A stretch of 64,000 nt of DNA from a bacterium (GTDB taxonomy: Bacteria > Bacillota > Bacilli > Lactobacillales > Streptococcaceae), in the NCBI GenBank assembly GCA_905221385.1, contig CAJNCV010000007.1:1-64000 (forward strand). Direction: 5' to 3'. The notes beneath the pieces were generated by a model that saw nothing but the letters and a program-made list of their open reading frames with translations, was not told the origin of the DNA and ran no database searches. Below, piece by piece: positions 15,442 through 25,186 of this stretch. How positions within the stretch are numbered: the first letter of the stretch is position 1; each line of letters starts with the position of its first letter. Both the position numbers and the translations under genes were made by a program.

Positions 15442-15459
15442 AACAAAAGGAGATTAAAA

Positions 15460-16878
15460 ATGGACAAACTATTTAAACTAAAAGAGCACGGGACAGATGT
15501 CCGTACAGAGGTGCTTGCTGGTTTAACAACATTCTTTGCAATGAGTTATATTCTCTTTGTAAACCCTCAAATGCTTTCCCAAACGGGTATGCCTGTTCAA
15601 GGTGTGTTCTTGGCAACGATTATCGGTTCTGTAGTCGGTACTTTGATGATGGCTTTCTATGCTAATTTGCCATACGCACAAGCACCAGGTATGGGACTCA
15701 ATGCCTTCTTTACATTTACAGTTGTGTTTGGGATGGGCTATACTTGGAAAGAAGCTCTTGGTATGGTCTTCATTTGTGGAATTATTTCACTGATTATCAC
15801 CTTGACAAATGTTCGTAAAATGATCATCGAATCTATTCCCACAACACTTCGTTCAGCTATTTCCGCTGGTATTGGTGTTTTCCTTGCCTATGTTGGGATT
15901 AAGAATGCAGGTTTCTTGAAATTCTCAATCGATCCAGGTACGTATACTGTAGTAGGTGAAGGAGCAGACAAGGCTCAAGCTGCACTTACAGCAAACTCAG
16001 CAGCCGTTCCAGGATTGGTAGACTTCAATACTCCAGCAGTGTTGGTGGCTCTTGCAGGTCTGGCTATTACCATTTTCTTTGTTGTTAAAGGCATCAAAGG
16101 TGGAATCATTCTTTCTATTTTAACAACGACTGTGCTTGCCATTGCTGTTGGTGTTGTGAATTTGTCAGCGATTGACTTCGCTAGCAACAATCTTTCATCA
16201 GCGGTTAATGATTTAGGAACTTTGTTTGGTGCTGCTCTGGGTTCAGAAGGTTTAGGATCTTTGATTTCAAACACTTCGCGTTTACCAGAAACCTTGATGG
16301 CTATTCTTGCCTTCTCACTAACGGATATTTTTGATACAATCGGCACTCTTATCGGTACTGGTGAAAAAGTTGGTATCGTTGCGACAAGTGGGGAAAACCA
16401 TGAGTCAGTTAAATTGGACAAGGCTCTTTACTCTGACTTGGTGGCAACTTCAGTAGGTGCCATTGCAGGTACTTCAAACGTTACAACCTATGTTGAGTCT
16501 GCGGCGGGTATCGGCGCTGGTGGCCGTACTGGGTTGACAGCCCTAGTGGTTGCGATCTGTTTTGCTCTATCTAGCTTCTTTAGCCCACTTCTAGCGATTG
16601 TTCCGACAGCTGCAACAGCGCCAATTTTGATCATCGTCGGAATTATGATGCTTTCTAACTTGAAAAATATTCCTTGGGATGATATGTCTGAAGCGGTTCC
16701 TGCCTTCTTTACATCTATCTTTATGGGCTTCAGCTACTCAATCACTCAAGGGATCGCAGTTGGTTTCTTGACATACACCTTGACAAAAGTTGTCAAAGGT
16801 CAAGCCAAGGATGTGCACGTGATGATTTGGATTTTGGATGCCTTGTTTATCCTTAACTATATCAGTATGGCACTATAA
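15460..16878 (+). CDS. NCS2-type purine (guanine/hypoxanthine) permease, PbuG/PbuO-like
   Basis: A 472-residue transporter with 12-14 membrane segments of the AzgA/PbuG branch of nucleobase permeases. It takes up guanine, hypoxanthine or adenine with protons. Family features: DVRTEVLAGLTTFFAMSYILFVNPQML near the start, APGMGLNAFF, and LTDIFDTIGTLIGTGEK with GTSNVTTYVESAAGIGAGGRTG in the substrate-binding core. The frame is open from 15406, but AAAAGGAG precedes ATG 15460 and the promoter at 15417 excludes the longer start. It sits between two decayed IS30 copies in opposite orientation. Specificity within purines is inferred. Confidence 0.92.
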   Translation: MDKLFKLKEHGTDVRTEVLAGLTTFFAMSYILFVNPQMLSQTGMPVQGVFLATIIGSVVGTLMMAFYANLPYAQAPGMGLNAFFTFTVVFGMGYTWKEALGMVFICGIISLIITLTNVRKMIIESIPTTLRSAISAGIGVFLAYVGIKNAGFLKFSIDPGTYTVVGEGADKAQAALTANSAAVPGLVDFNTPAVLVALAGLAITIFFVVKGIKGGIILSILTTTVLAIAVGVVNLSAIDFASNNLSSAVNDLGTLFGAALGSEGLGSLISNTSRLPETLMAILAFSLTDIFDTIGTLIGTGEKVGIVATSGENHESVKLDKALYSDLVATSVGAIAGTSNVTTYVESAAGIGAGGRTGLTALVVAICFALSSFFSPLLAIVPTAATAPILIIVGIMMLSNLKNIPWDDMSEAVPAFFTSIFMGFSYSITQGIAVGFLTYTLTKVVKGQAKDVHVMIWILDALFILNYISMAL

Positions 16879-16879
16879 A

Positions 16880-16913
16880 TGGTATAATATAAAAAGGGGA
16901 GCTTCCCTTTTTT
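16880..16913 (+). terminator. Terminator of the permease overlapping the CPBP gene promoter
   Basis: AAAAGGG and CCCTTTT form a short stem at 16892-16911 followed by TT. Just before it, TGGTATAAT (16880-16888) is an extended -10 that should fire into the hairpin to express the CPBP gene at 16932. The hairpin would then also sit in that leader. Confidence 0.6.
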
Positions 16914-16931
16914 ATTATAAGGAGGTATATT

Positions 16932-17639
16932 ATGAGAGAAAAAACTATCTGGCAAGAAGTTTTAAACAGAGGTATATGGGTCCTCATCCTATTAGCGGCT
17001 TTTGTTCTATCACAAATTCCCATAGGACTAGCTGCTTGGCTGGCAGTTAAGGAATTTCCACTTTTACAGTCAGGGCTCTTCGTTGCCGCCCTATCTATTG
17101 TCGTTTTGATTGTATTCATTATTGGTGCACGAAAAACAAAACTTGCTACTTTTAATCTATCCTTTTTCAAAGCAAAAGACTTGGCTCGCCTGGTGTTGAG
17201 TTATCTAGTAATTTTTGCTACCAACTTGTTTGGTTCATCTTTGCTTCGCATGATGAATGAGACGACAACCAGCAATCAATCAGCCATTAATGGTTTTGTT
17301 CAAAATAGTTCCTTGATTTCAACTTTTTTCTTGCTAGTCTTAATTGCTCCTATTTGTGAGGAAATCTTGTGTCGTGGGATTATTCCTAAAAAAATTTTCC
17401 GAGGGCGGGAAAAATTAGGCTTTATTGTAGGGGCAATTGTCTTTGCATTGCTCCATACTCCGACCAATCTGCCTTCTGTGATTATTTATGGTGGAATGTC
17501 AACGGTTTTGACTTGGACAGCCTATAGAACAGAGCGCTTAGAGATGTCAATCTTACTTCATATGATTGTCAATGGCATCGCTTTTAGCTTATTAGCCCTA
17601 CTGGTTTTGATTAGTAGAAATTTAGGTCTATCTTTCTAA
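16932..17639 (+). CDS. CPBP (CAAX/Abi-type) intramembrane metalloprotease
   Basis: A 235-residue membrane protein with about seven helices. The conserved CPBP motifs are present: APICEEILCRG (EExxxR, residues about 138-147), FALLHTPTNLPS (His for metal) and LLHMIVNG (second His). Members process small proteins or peptides in the membrane; in streptococci some give bacteriocin self-immunity (Abi family). AAGGAGG lies 6 nt before the ATG. No bacteriocin gene is nearby, so a role in immunity has no contextual support. Confidence 0.88.
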   Translation: MREKTIWQEVLNRGIWVLILLAAFVLSQIPIGLAAWLAVKEFPLLQSGLFVAALSIVVLIVFIIGARKTKLATFNLSFFKAKDLARLVLSYLVIFATNLFGSSLLRMMNETTTSNQSAINGFVQNSSLISTFFLLVLIAPICEEILCRGIIPKKIFRGREKLGFIVGAIVFALLHTPTNLPSVIIYGGMSTVLTWTAYRTERLEMSILLHMIVNGIAFSLLALLVLISRNLGLSF

Positions 17640-17672
17640 ACAACAAATTTCCAGAGTTCTAGTTGATCTTTT

Positions 17673-17721
17673 GGCTCTATAATATTTGTAGTGGGTAATC
17701 CCCTATAGGTATTATAGAGCC
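17673..17721. repeat. 49-bp palindromic element with 12-bp perfect arms
   Basis: GGCTCTATAATA (17673-17684) and TATTATAGAGCC (17710-17721) are exact inverted repeats. An inner GGGTAATCCC hairpin lies between them and TATTTTTTC follows. It could be the terminator of the CPBP gene. The arms beginning GG and ending CC also look like paired IS ends left after an internal deletion, and an ISL3 fragment lies 2.3 kb away. Both readings are open. Confidence 0.6.
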
Positions 17722-17735
17722 TATTTTTTCTCTTA

Positions 17736-18494
17736 AATATACAATATAAGTGCACAATAAAAACTCATAAGATTTTCTAGTAAAATAGAATTGAACGAAC
17801 TAGTTACAAAAGGAAATCTTATGAGCCACCATCATTTTACCATAGATGATCGCTAAAGTATTCTCATTTACCGTACAAAAGGACTAAACTTTTCTCCAAT
17901 TGCTAAGTTGCTTCATCGTCATCCGTCTAGTATTAGTCGCGAGTGGAAACGATATCTAAGAGAAGGACGCTATTCTCCAAGTCATGTACAGGAATCTTAC
18001 TATATTGCTAAATCACACTGTGGGCGGAAACAGATGCTTGAAATAAATTATCATTTAAGCAATATCGTCAAGCATCTATTTCTCGATTATCAATGGTTTC
18101 CTGAAGAAATGGAAGGTTGATTGCGATTAGAGTATGGAAAAGATGTTATTAGTTATCAAACGATTTATAGAGCCATCTATCACGGTCACTTTGACGACAA
18201 GCTTTCACATGGTGCTCGTGGTTTCATTCGCAAGCTCCATCATCGTGGGAAAATACGTCATATGAAAGGTCACATTGAAAACAGAGGAAAAATTCCTATT
18301 TCTCATACCATTCATGAAAGACCCAAAGAAGCAAACAAGCGAGCTAGGATTGGTGATTGGGAAGTAGATGCTGTTGCAGGTAAAACTGGAAAGGCTTGTT
18401 TAGTTACCCTAACGGATCGTTAGTCTCGTTTTCTAAAAATCCAGAAGGTAGCTGTCAAGAAAAGCAAGTTAGCTAACTTGAACTTGAAATTTAG
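17736..18494 (+). pseudogene. IS30-family transposase remnant, copy 2
   Basis: A transposase frame starts at ATG 17821. It is broken by in-frame stops at codon 12 (TAA, 17854), at 18118 (TGA) and at 18421 (TAG), with no frameshift. Readable parts: GLNFSPIAKLLHRHPSSISREW (helix-turn-helix), ISYQTIYRAIYHG, and HTIHERPKEANKRARIGDWEVDAVAGKTGKACLVTLTDR, the DDE-type catalytic start of IS30 enzymes. After about 18477 the sequence breaks off at a 17-bp motif also present at 15330. The left flank from 17736 matches copy 1. It is in inverted orientation to copy 1. Confidence 0.9.
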
Positions 18495-18581
18495 CATTTA
18501 TTTTTTATTCTTATCTGCTTTTCTTCCTTCTTTTTGATATAATAGTAGACATCTTATCTGGAAACGACTAGGAAGGTTTAT

Positions 18582-19394
18582 ATGACTAAAAAAATTATTG
18601 CAGTCGATTTGGACGGAACCCTGCTAAATAGTGAAAGCAAACTCACTGATTTCACCAAAGAGACGATCAAAAAAATTTCAGAAAAAGGACACCATGTCAT
18701 TATTACGACAGGACGTCCTTATCGTATGGCAAAAGACTTCTACCGTGAACTAGAGTTACATACCCCCATGATTAACTTTAATGGCTCCCTCACCCATCTA
18801 CCAGGCCAGACCTGGGCGCATGAAAAGTGCTTGACTCTGGATAAAAAATACCTCTTAGATATGGTTAAGCGTAAAGAGGATATCCAAGCCGACTTTATTG
18901 CAGGAGAATACCGTAAAAAATTCTATATTACGGCTCCTAATGAAGAAATTGCGGATCCTAAACTATTTGGTGTAGAGAATTTCCAGCCAGAAAATCAATT
19001 CAAGCCTGAACGAGTAACCAAGGATCCTAACTGTATCCTCTTGCAAACAAGAGTTGACGATAAGTACGCGCTAGCTGATGAGATGAATCGGTTTTATCAA
19101 CACCAACTGGCTATTAATACATGGGGAGGTCCTCTCAACATTCTAGAATGTACACCAAAAGGAGTCAACAAAGCATTTGCTTTAGAGTATTTGCTCAATG
19201 TTATGAATCGCGATAAAAAAGACTTAATTGCCTTTGGAGATGAGCATAACGATCGGGAAATGCTGGCTTTTGCAGGCAAGGGATATGCCATGAAAAATGC
19301 CAATCCTGATCTTTTGCCCTATGCCGATGAACAAATTTCATTGACAAATGACCAAGATGGAGTTGCAAAAACTCTCCGAGCTTTATTTTTGTAA
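18582..19394 (+). CDS. Cof-type HAD-IIB phosphatase
   Basis: A 270-residue haloacid dehalogenase-superfamily hydrolase with a C2B cap. Motif I is IIAVDLDGTLLNS (nucleophile Asp and acid/base Asp). Motif II is VIITTGR, Lys of motif III lies near VNKAFAL, and motif IV is IAFGDEHNDREML. Such enzymes dephosphorylate sugar phosphates, FMN or PLP; the substrate here is unknown. The promoter TGATATAAT lies at 18535-18543 and an AGGAAGG site precedes the ATG. It stands alone, with a terminator after it. Confidence 0.92.
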   Translation: MTKKIIAVDLDGTLLNSESKLTDFTKETIKKISEKGHHVIITTGRPYRMAKDFYRELELHTPMINFNGSLTHLPGQTWAHEKCLTLDKKYLLDMVKRKEDIQADFIAGEYRKKFYITAPNEEIADPKLFGVENFQPENQFKPERVTKDPNCILLQTRVDDKYALADEMNRFYQHQLAINTWGGPLNILECTPKGVNKAFALEYLLNVMNRDKKDLIAFGDEHNDREMLAFAGKGYAMKNANPDLLPYADEQISLTNDQDGVAKTLRALFL

Positions 19395-19456
19395 TACATG
19401 CTGGGAGTTGAAGAAGATTCAATTTGAAAAGACAATCCAGTATATTTTTCTAAGAC

Positions 19457-19505
19457 AAAACGCTTAATATCTAGCTCTTTAAATGCTTAACATTAGGCGT
19501 TTTTA
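19457..19505 (+). terminator. Terminator after the HAD gene
   Basis: AAAACGCTTAAT (19457-19468) pairs with ATTAGGCGTTTT (19492-19503) with one G-T pair and a 23-nt loop, then T. Confidence 0.7.
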
Positions 19506-19557
19506 TAATTATGAAGATTTTCTACCAAGAGTATTTGTGTTTTTTTCACAGTCTAGT

Positions 19558-19575
19558 CAACCGGTTAATCGATTG
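19558..19575. promoter_or_regulatory. 18-bp near-palindrome upstream of adhP
   Basis: CAACCGGTTAATCGATTG reads as CAAYCGRTTAAYCGRTTG on both strands. It also contains two 8-bp palindromes (AACCGGTT and AATCGATT) side by side. The CG-centred halves resemble LacI/GalR-type operators. It lies about 25 bp upstream of the adhP -35 box. Confidence 0.5.
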
Positions 19576-19598
19576 TTTGAGAATTCACATTCAAATCC

Positions 19599-19633
19599 TT
19601 GGAAAAGGCTTTCATTTGTGATATAATACACAT
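19599..19633 (+). promoter_or_regulatory. adhP promoter with Rex-like operator over the -10
   Basis: TTGGAA (19599-19604), a 17-bp spacer and TATAAT (19622-19627). The 18-mer TTGTGATATAATACACAT (19616-19633) matches the Rex consensus TTGTGAnnnnnnTCACAA in 10 of 12 fixed positions. The -10 hexamer is exactly the spacer. Rex is the NADH/NAD-sensing repressor that often controls alcohol dehydrogenase genes in Gram-positives. Confidence 0.6.
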
Positions 19634-19730
19634 ATAAAAAGAAGAGAGCTCAGCAATTTGACTCTATTTGACGCAAAAATCAATCCAGTCTATTTATCTC
19701 TGTTCTCATAAAATATCAAGGAGGATAGCT

Positions 19731-20750
19731 ATGAAAGCTGTTGTTGTAAATCCAGAAAGCACTGGTGTTGTCATTGAGGAAAAAGTACTCCGCCCACTTA
19801 AAACTGGGGAAGCGCTTGTTGAAGTGGAATATTGTGGGGTTTGTCACACGGATCTTCACGTTGCTCATGGGGACTTCGGTCAAGTGCCTGGTCGTGTTCT
19901 AGGACATGAAGGTATCGGTATCGTCAAGGAAGTTGCTCCAGATGTCCAAAGCCTTAAAGTTGGTGACCGTGTCAGCATTGCTTGGTTCTTTGAAGGCTGT
20001 GGCACTTGTGAATACTGTACAACTGGTCGCGAAACTCTCTGCCGCACAGTAAAAAATGCTGGCTACTCAGTAGATGGTGGTATGGCAGAACAATGTATCG
20101 TAACAGCGGATTATGCTGTTAAAGTTCCGGATGGACTTGATCCAGCTCAAGCTTCTTCAATTACATGTGCTGGTGTAACAACCTATAAAGCTATTAAAGA
20201 AGCAAAGGTTGAGCCAGGACAATGGGTAGTTCTTTATGGTGCTGGTGGTCTAGGTAACCTAGCTGTTCAATACGCCAAAAAAGTATTCAACGCTCATGTT
20301 ATCGCGGTTGATATCAACAATGATAAACTGGCTCTTGCTAAAGAAGTTGGTGCCGACATCGTTATCAATGGACTGGAAGTTGAAGACGTTCCAGGACTTA
20401 TCAAAGAAAAAACAAATGGGGGAGCTCACTCAGCTGTCGTAACTGCTGTGTCTAAAGTTGCCTTTAACCAAGCCGTTGATTCCGTTCGTGCTGGTGGTCG
20501 CGTAGTAGCTGTTGGTCTTCCTTCTGAAATGATGGAACTCAGCATCGTAAAAACAGTTCTAGATGGAATTCAAGTGATTGGTTCCCTTGTTGGAACTCGT
20601 AAGGACTTGGAAGAAGCCTTCCAATTTGGAGCAGAAGGTCTGGTAGTGCCTGTAGTTCAAAAACGTCCAGTAGAAGATGCTGTAGCTATTTTCGATGAAA
20701 TGGAAAAAGGTCAAATCCAAGGACGTATGGTACTGGATTTCACACACTAA
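19731..20750 (+). CDS. adhP: Zinc-dependent alcohol dehydrogenase AdhP
   Basis: A 339-residue medium-chain dehydrogenase that interconverts ethanol/acetaldehyde with NAD. The catalytic zinc site is [15 protein letters not shown] with GHEGIGIV. The structural zinc site is [15 protein letters not shown] (four Cys). The Rossmann motif is [14 protein letters not shown], with Asp in VIAVDINND favouring NAD over NADP. The frame is open from 19668, but AAGGAGG precedes ATG 19731. A probable Rex site and a second palindrome lie upstream, fitting redox and sugar control. manLMN follows after a terminator, placing fermentation and glucose/mannose uptake side by side. Confidence 0.95.
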   Translation: MKAVVVNPESTGVVIEEKVLRPLKTGEALVEVEYCGVCHTDLHVAHGDFGQVPGRVLGHEGIGIVKEVAPDVQSLKVGDRVSIAWFFEGCGTCEYCTTGRETLCRTVKNAGYSVDGGMAEQCIVTADYAVKVPDGLDPAQASSITCAGVTTYKAIKEAKVEPGQWVVLYGAGGLGNLAVQYAKKVFNAHVIAVDINNDKLALAKEVGADIVINGLEVEDVPGLIKEKTNGGAHSAVVTAVSKVAFNQAVDSVRAGGRVVAVGLPSEMMELSIVKTVLDGIQVIGSLVGTRKDLEEAFQFGAEGLVVPVVQKRPVEDAVAIFDEMEKGQIQGRMVLDFTH

Positions 20751-20773
20751 GTTAATGATAGAATTGGGAAACG

Positions 20774-20805
20774 AAAGATTGCTCACTTGCAGTCTTTTGT
20801 TTTGT
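20774..20805 (+). terminator. Terminator after adhP
   Basis: AAAGATTGC pairs with GCAGTCTTT (one G-T) around TCACTT, followed by a T-rich tract. Confidence 0.8.
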
Positions 20806-20955
20806 TTTCAATTTATTTTCAAAAAATAGCTCGTTTTCATTATTTTTATATTAAATTTTAGTTCTTTTTATGAATACAGACTCAAAAAAACTTTGTATAT
20901 TAACATTTTGTAAACGAGTTTTCATTAAGAATAGTCACATATTTATAAGAAATGG

Positions 20956-20985
20956 TTGATTTTTATATGAAAACGGTTTATACTT
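20956..20985 (+). promoter_or_regulatory. manLMN promoter with overlapping cre site
   Basis: TTGATT (20956-20961), an 18-bp spacer and TATACT (20980-20985). TGAAAACGGTTTAT (20968-20981) matches the CcpA box TGWAARCGYTWNCW in 12 of 14 positions and runs into the -10. ccpA itself is at 28472. Confidence 0.65.
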
Positions 20986-21048
20986 AAAGTTAGGCTTAAA
21001 GTTTTCTTAAACATATAGTCAAACATTTTATAAGGAGGAATGACAATA

Positions 21049-22038
21049 ATGAGTATCGGAATCATTATTGCGAGCCACGGCGAATTTGCTGCGGGTATTC
21101 ATCAGTCCGGATCTATGATCTTTGGTGAACAAGAAAAGGTTCAAGTTGTAACCTTTATGCCAAATGAAGGTCCAGATGACCTTTACGCTAAATTCAACAA
21201 CGCTGTGGCTGCATTTGACGCAGAAGATGAGGTTCTAGTATTGGCTGACCTTTGGAGTGGATCTCCATTCAATCAAGCTAGCCGCGTGATGGGAGAAAAT
21301 CCTGAGCGTAAGTTTGCCATCATCACAGGGCTTAACTTGCCGATGTTGATTCAAGCCTACACTGAGCGCCTTATGGACGTTACTGCAGGTGTGGATAAAG
21401 TCGCTGCGAATATCATTAAAGAAGCCAAAGATGGCATCAAAGCTCTTCCAGAAGAGCTTAACCCAGTTGAGGAAGGGGCTAGTGCTGCGGCTGCTCCAGT
21501 TGCCCAAGCTACTATTCCAGAAGGAACTGTTATCGGAGACGGTAAATTGAAAATCAATCTTGCCCGTCTTGACACACGTCTTCTTCACGGACAAGTCGCA
21601 ACTGCTTGGACACCAGATTCAAAAGCAGACCGTATCATCGTTGCTTCAGATAACGTTGCAAACGACGAATTGCGTAAAGAATTGATCAAACAAGCAGCTC
21701 CTAACGGAGTAAAAGCCAACGTTGTACCAATCAAAAAATTGATTGAGGTTGCAAAAGATCCTCGTTTTGGTAACACACATGCTCTTATCTTGTTTGAAAC
21801 ACCTCAAGATGCCCTTCGTGCCATCGAAGGTGGCGTGCCAATCAAGACCCTTAACGTCGGTTCTATGGCTCACTCAACAGGTAAAACAATGATCAATAAC
21901 GTCTTATCTATGGACAAAGATGATGTTGCAACATTTGAAAAAATGCGTGACCTCGGTGTTGAATTTGACGTACGTAAAGTACCAAACGACACGAAAAAAG
22001 ATTTGTTTGACTTGATTAACAAAGCAAACGTTCAATAA
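21049..22038 (+). CDS. manL: PTS mannose/glucose EIIAB component ManL
   Basis: A 329-residue cytoplasmic fusion. Residues 1-135 are the EIIA-Man domain with phosphorylated His10 ([12 protein letters not shown]). A flexible Ala/Pro-rich linker (about 142-156) follows. The EIIB-Man domain carries its active His in [17 protein letters not shown]. Phosphate passes from HPr to EIIA, to EIIB, to the sugar. Two in-frame ATGs compete. The one at 21040 touches the AAGGAGG site, so 21049 at proper spacing is chosen. It is the first gene of manLMN, the main streptococcal uptake system for glucose, mannose and amino sugars, and also a bacteriocin receptor in related genera. Confidence 0.95.
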   Translation: MSIGIIIASHGEFAAGIHQSGSMIFGEQEKVQVVTFMPNEGPDDLYAKFNNAVAAFDAEDEVLVLADLWSGSPFNQASRVMGENPERKFAIITGLNLPMLIQAYTERLMDVTAGVDKVAANIIKEAKDGIKALPEELNPVEEGASAAAAPVAQATIPEGTVIGDGKLKINLARLDTRLLHGQVATAWTPDSKADRIIVASDNVANDELRKELIKQAAPNGVKANVVPIKKLIEVAKDPRFGNTHALILFETPQDALRAIEGGVPIKTLNVGSMAHSTGKTMINNVLSMDKDDVATFEKMRDLGVEFDVRKVPNDTKKDLFDLINKANVQ

Positions 22039-22113
22039 TTTTAATCTGTTTCTATCATTTTTGAAAACAGGATTAAATACTTTATTAAAACTAAATAGAA
22101 AAGGAATAAAACC

Positions 22114-22926
22114 ATGTCAGATATTTCAATCATTTCTGCTATCTTGGTTGTAGTTGTTGCCTTCCTTGCAGGTCTCGAAGGTATCCTCGACCAATTCCAA
22201 TTCCATCAACCAATCGTCGCATGTACCCTTATCGGACTTGCAACTGGTAACCTCGAAGCAGGTGTTATGCTTGGTGGATCTCTTCAAATGATTGCCCTTG
22301 GTTGGGCAAACATCGGAGCTGCCGTAGCTCCTGACGCTGCTCTTGCATCTGTTGCCGCAGCTATCATCTTGATTAAAGGTGGTAACTTTACTACTGAAGG
22401 TATCGCCGTTGCAACTGCAACAGCTATCCCTCTTGCCGTAGCTGGACTATTCTTGACAATGATTGTTCGTACAATCTCAGTTGCCTTGGTTCACTCAGCT
22501 GACGCAGCTGCAAAAGAAGGAAACATTGCGGCTGTTGAACGCGCACACTACTTTGCTCTTGTTCTTCAGGGTCTTCGTATCGCGATTCCTGCAGCCTTCC
22601 TTATCGCTATCCCTGCTTCTGCTGTTCAAGACGCTCTTGGCCTAATGCCAGAATGGTTGAATGGTGGTATGACTGTCGGTGGTGCTATGGTCGTTGCCGT
22701 TGGTTACGCTATGGTTATCAACATGATGGCAACTCGTGAAGTATGGCCATTCTTCGCTATCGGTTTTGCTCTTGCAGCTATCTCTCAATTGACTTTGATT
22801 GCCCTTGGTGTCATCGGTGTTGCCCTTGCCTTCATCTACCTTAACCTTACAAAACAAGGTGGAAACGGTGGCGGCGGAGCTGCGACTTCTAACGACCCAA
22901 TCGGTGATATCCTAGAAGACTACTAG
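22114..22926 (+). CDS. manM: PTS mannose EIIC component ManM
   Basis: A 270-residue integral membrane sugar channel of the mannose PTS. The start (SIISAILVVVVAFLAGLEGILDQFQFHQPIVACTLIGLATGN) and the GGSLQMIALGWANIGAAVAPD block are typical of PTS EIIC-Man. The C-terminal tail is Gly-rich and acidic (GGNGGGGAATSNDPIGDILEDY). It lies 75 nt after manL and 14 nt before manN in one operon. It forms the transport unit with EIID. Confidence 0.95.
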   Translation: MSDISIISAILVVVVAFLAGLEGILDQFQFHQPIVACTLIGLATGNLEAGVMLGGSLQMIALGWANIGAAVAPDAALASVAAAIILIKGGNFTTEGIAVATATAIPLAVAGLFLTMIVRTISVALVHSADAAAKEGNIAAVERAHYFALVLQGLRIAIPAAFLIAIPASAVQDALGLMPEWLNGGMTVGGAMVVAVGYAMVINMMATREVWPFFAIGFALAAISQLTLIALGVIGVALAFIYLNLTKQGGNGGGGAATSNDPIGDILEDY

Positions 22927-22940
22927 AAAGGGGAACAATC

Positions 22941-23852
22941 ATGGCTGAAAAAATTCAATTATCAAAATCAGATCGTCAAAAAGTTTGGTGGCGTTCACAA
23001 TTCCTTCAAGGTTCTTGGAACTATGAACGTATGCAAAACTTGGGTTGGGCTTACTCATTGATCCCAGCTATCAAAAAATTGTACACTAAAAAAGAAGACC
23101 AAGCGGCTGCTCTTGAGCGTCACCTTGAGTTCTTCAACACTCACCCATATGTAGCTGCTCCAATCATGGGGGTTACTCTTGCACTTGAAGAAGAGCGCGC
23201 TAACGGTGTTGAAATCGACGACGCGGCTATCCAAGGGGTTAAGATCGGTATGATGGGACCTCTTGCTGGTATCGGTGACCCAGTATTCTGGTTTACAGTT
23301 CGTCCTATCCTTGGAGCCCTTGGTGCATCACTTGCTGCATCTGGTAACATTGTTGGCCCACTTCTCTTCTTCTTTGGATGGAATGCTATCCGTATGGCCT
23401 TCCTATGGTATACACAAGAGTTCGGTTACAAAGCTGGATCTGAAATCACTAAAGACATGTCTGGTGGTATCTTGAAAGACATCACTAAAGGAGCTTCTAT
23501 CCTCGGTATGTTCATCCTTGCCGTTCTTGTACAACGTTGGGTATCTATCAACTTTACTGTGAACCTTCCAGGTAAACAATTGGCTGAAGGTGCTTACATC
23601 AACTTCCCAGAAGGTCCTGTATCAGGTGCTGAATTGAAAGGTATCCTTGGTCAAGCACTTGGTGGATTGAGCTTAGATAAGATTCAACCACAAACTCTTC
23701 AAGGCCAGTTGAACTCATTGATCCCAGGATTGATGGGACTTCTCCTTACTTTCCTCTGCATGTGGTTGCTTAAGAAAAAAGTATCACCAATCACAATCAT
23801 CCTTGCTCTCTTTGCAGTAGGTATCGCAGCTCGTTTCTTCGGTATCATGTAA
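22941..23852 (+). CDS. manN: PTS mannose EIID component ManN
   Basis: A 303-residue EIID-Man protein with an amphipathic cytoplasmic N-terminal half (RSQFLQGSWNYERMQNLGWAYSLIPAIKKLY) and C-terminal membrane helices. Signatures: APIMGVTLALEEERANG and KIGMMGPLAGIGDPVFWFTVRPILGALGASLAASGN. AAAGGGGAACAATC precedes the ATG. Last gene of the operon, with a terminator about 100 nt downstream. Confidence 0.95.
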   Translation: MAEKIQLSKSDRQKVWWRSQFLQGSWNYERMQNLGWAYSLIPAIKKLYTKKEDQAAALERHLEFFNTHPYVAAPIMGVTLALEEERANGVEIDDAAIQGVKIGMMGPLAGIGDPVFWFTVRPILGALGASLAASGNIVGPLLFFFGWNAIRMAFLWYTQEFGYKAGSEITKDMSGGILKDITKGASILGMFILAVLVQRWVSINFTVNLPGKQLAEGAYINFPEGPVSGAELKGILGQALGGLSLDKIQPQTLQGQLNSLIPGLMGLLLTFLCMWLLKKKVSPITIILALFAVGIAARFFGIM

Positions 23853-23946
23853 TTTGGATTGATTTTCATTCAAAAGAGGAGTATCTGTTCTGCTTTTTGG
23901 CGGACTTGCTCTTAGTAAACAATAATAGAAGCAGAAAATTTCTGAT

Positions 23947-23976
23947 AGAGAGAACAATTATAGTTCTCTCTTTTTT
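23947..23976 (+). terminator. Terminator after manLMN
   Basis: AGAGAGAAC and GTTCTCTCT form a perfect 9-bp stem around AATTATA, then TTTTT. Confidence 0.88.
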
Positions 23977-25185
<1,209 letters not shown>

Positions 25186-25186
25186 G

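Noticed and set aside
15421..15459. Guanine riboswitch before the purine permease
   Set aside because: The leader is only about 30 nt, too short for the three-way junction.
19599..19614. cre-like TGGAAAAGGCTTTCA near adhP
   Set aside because: One base too long for the cre spacing and the central CG is missing; the Rex-like site explains the promoter better.
20908..20928. Second cre upstream of manL (TGTAAACGAGTTTTCA)
   Set aside because: The half-sites are two bases too far apart compared with known cre sites.
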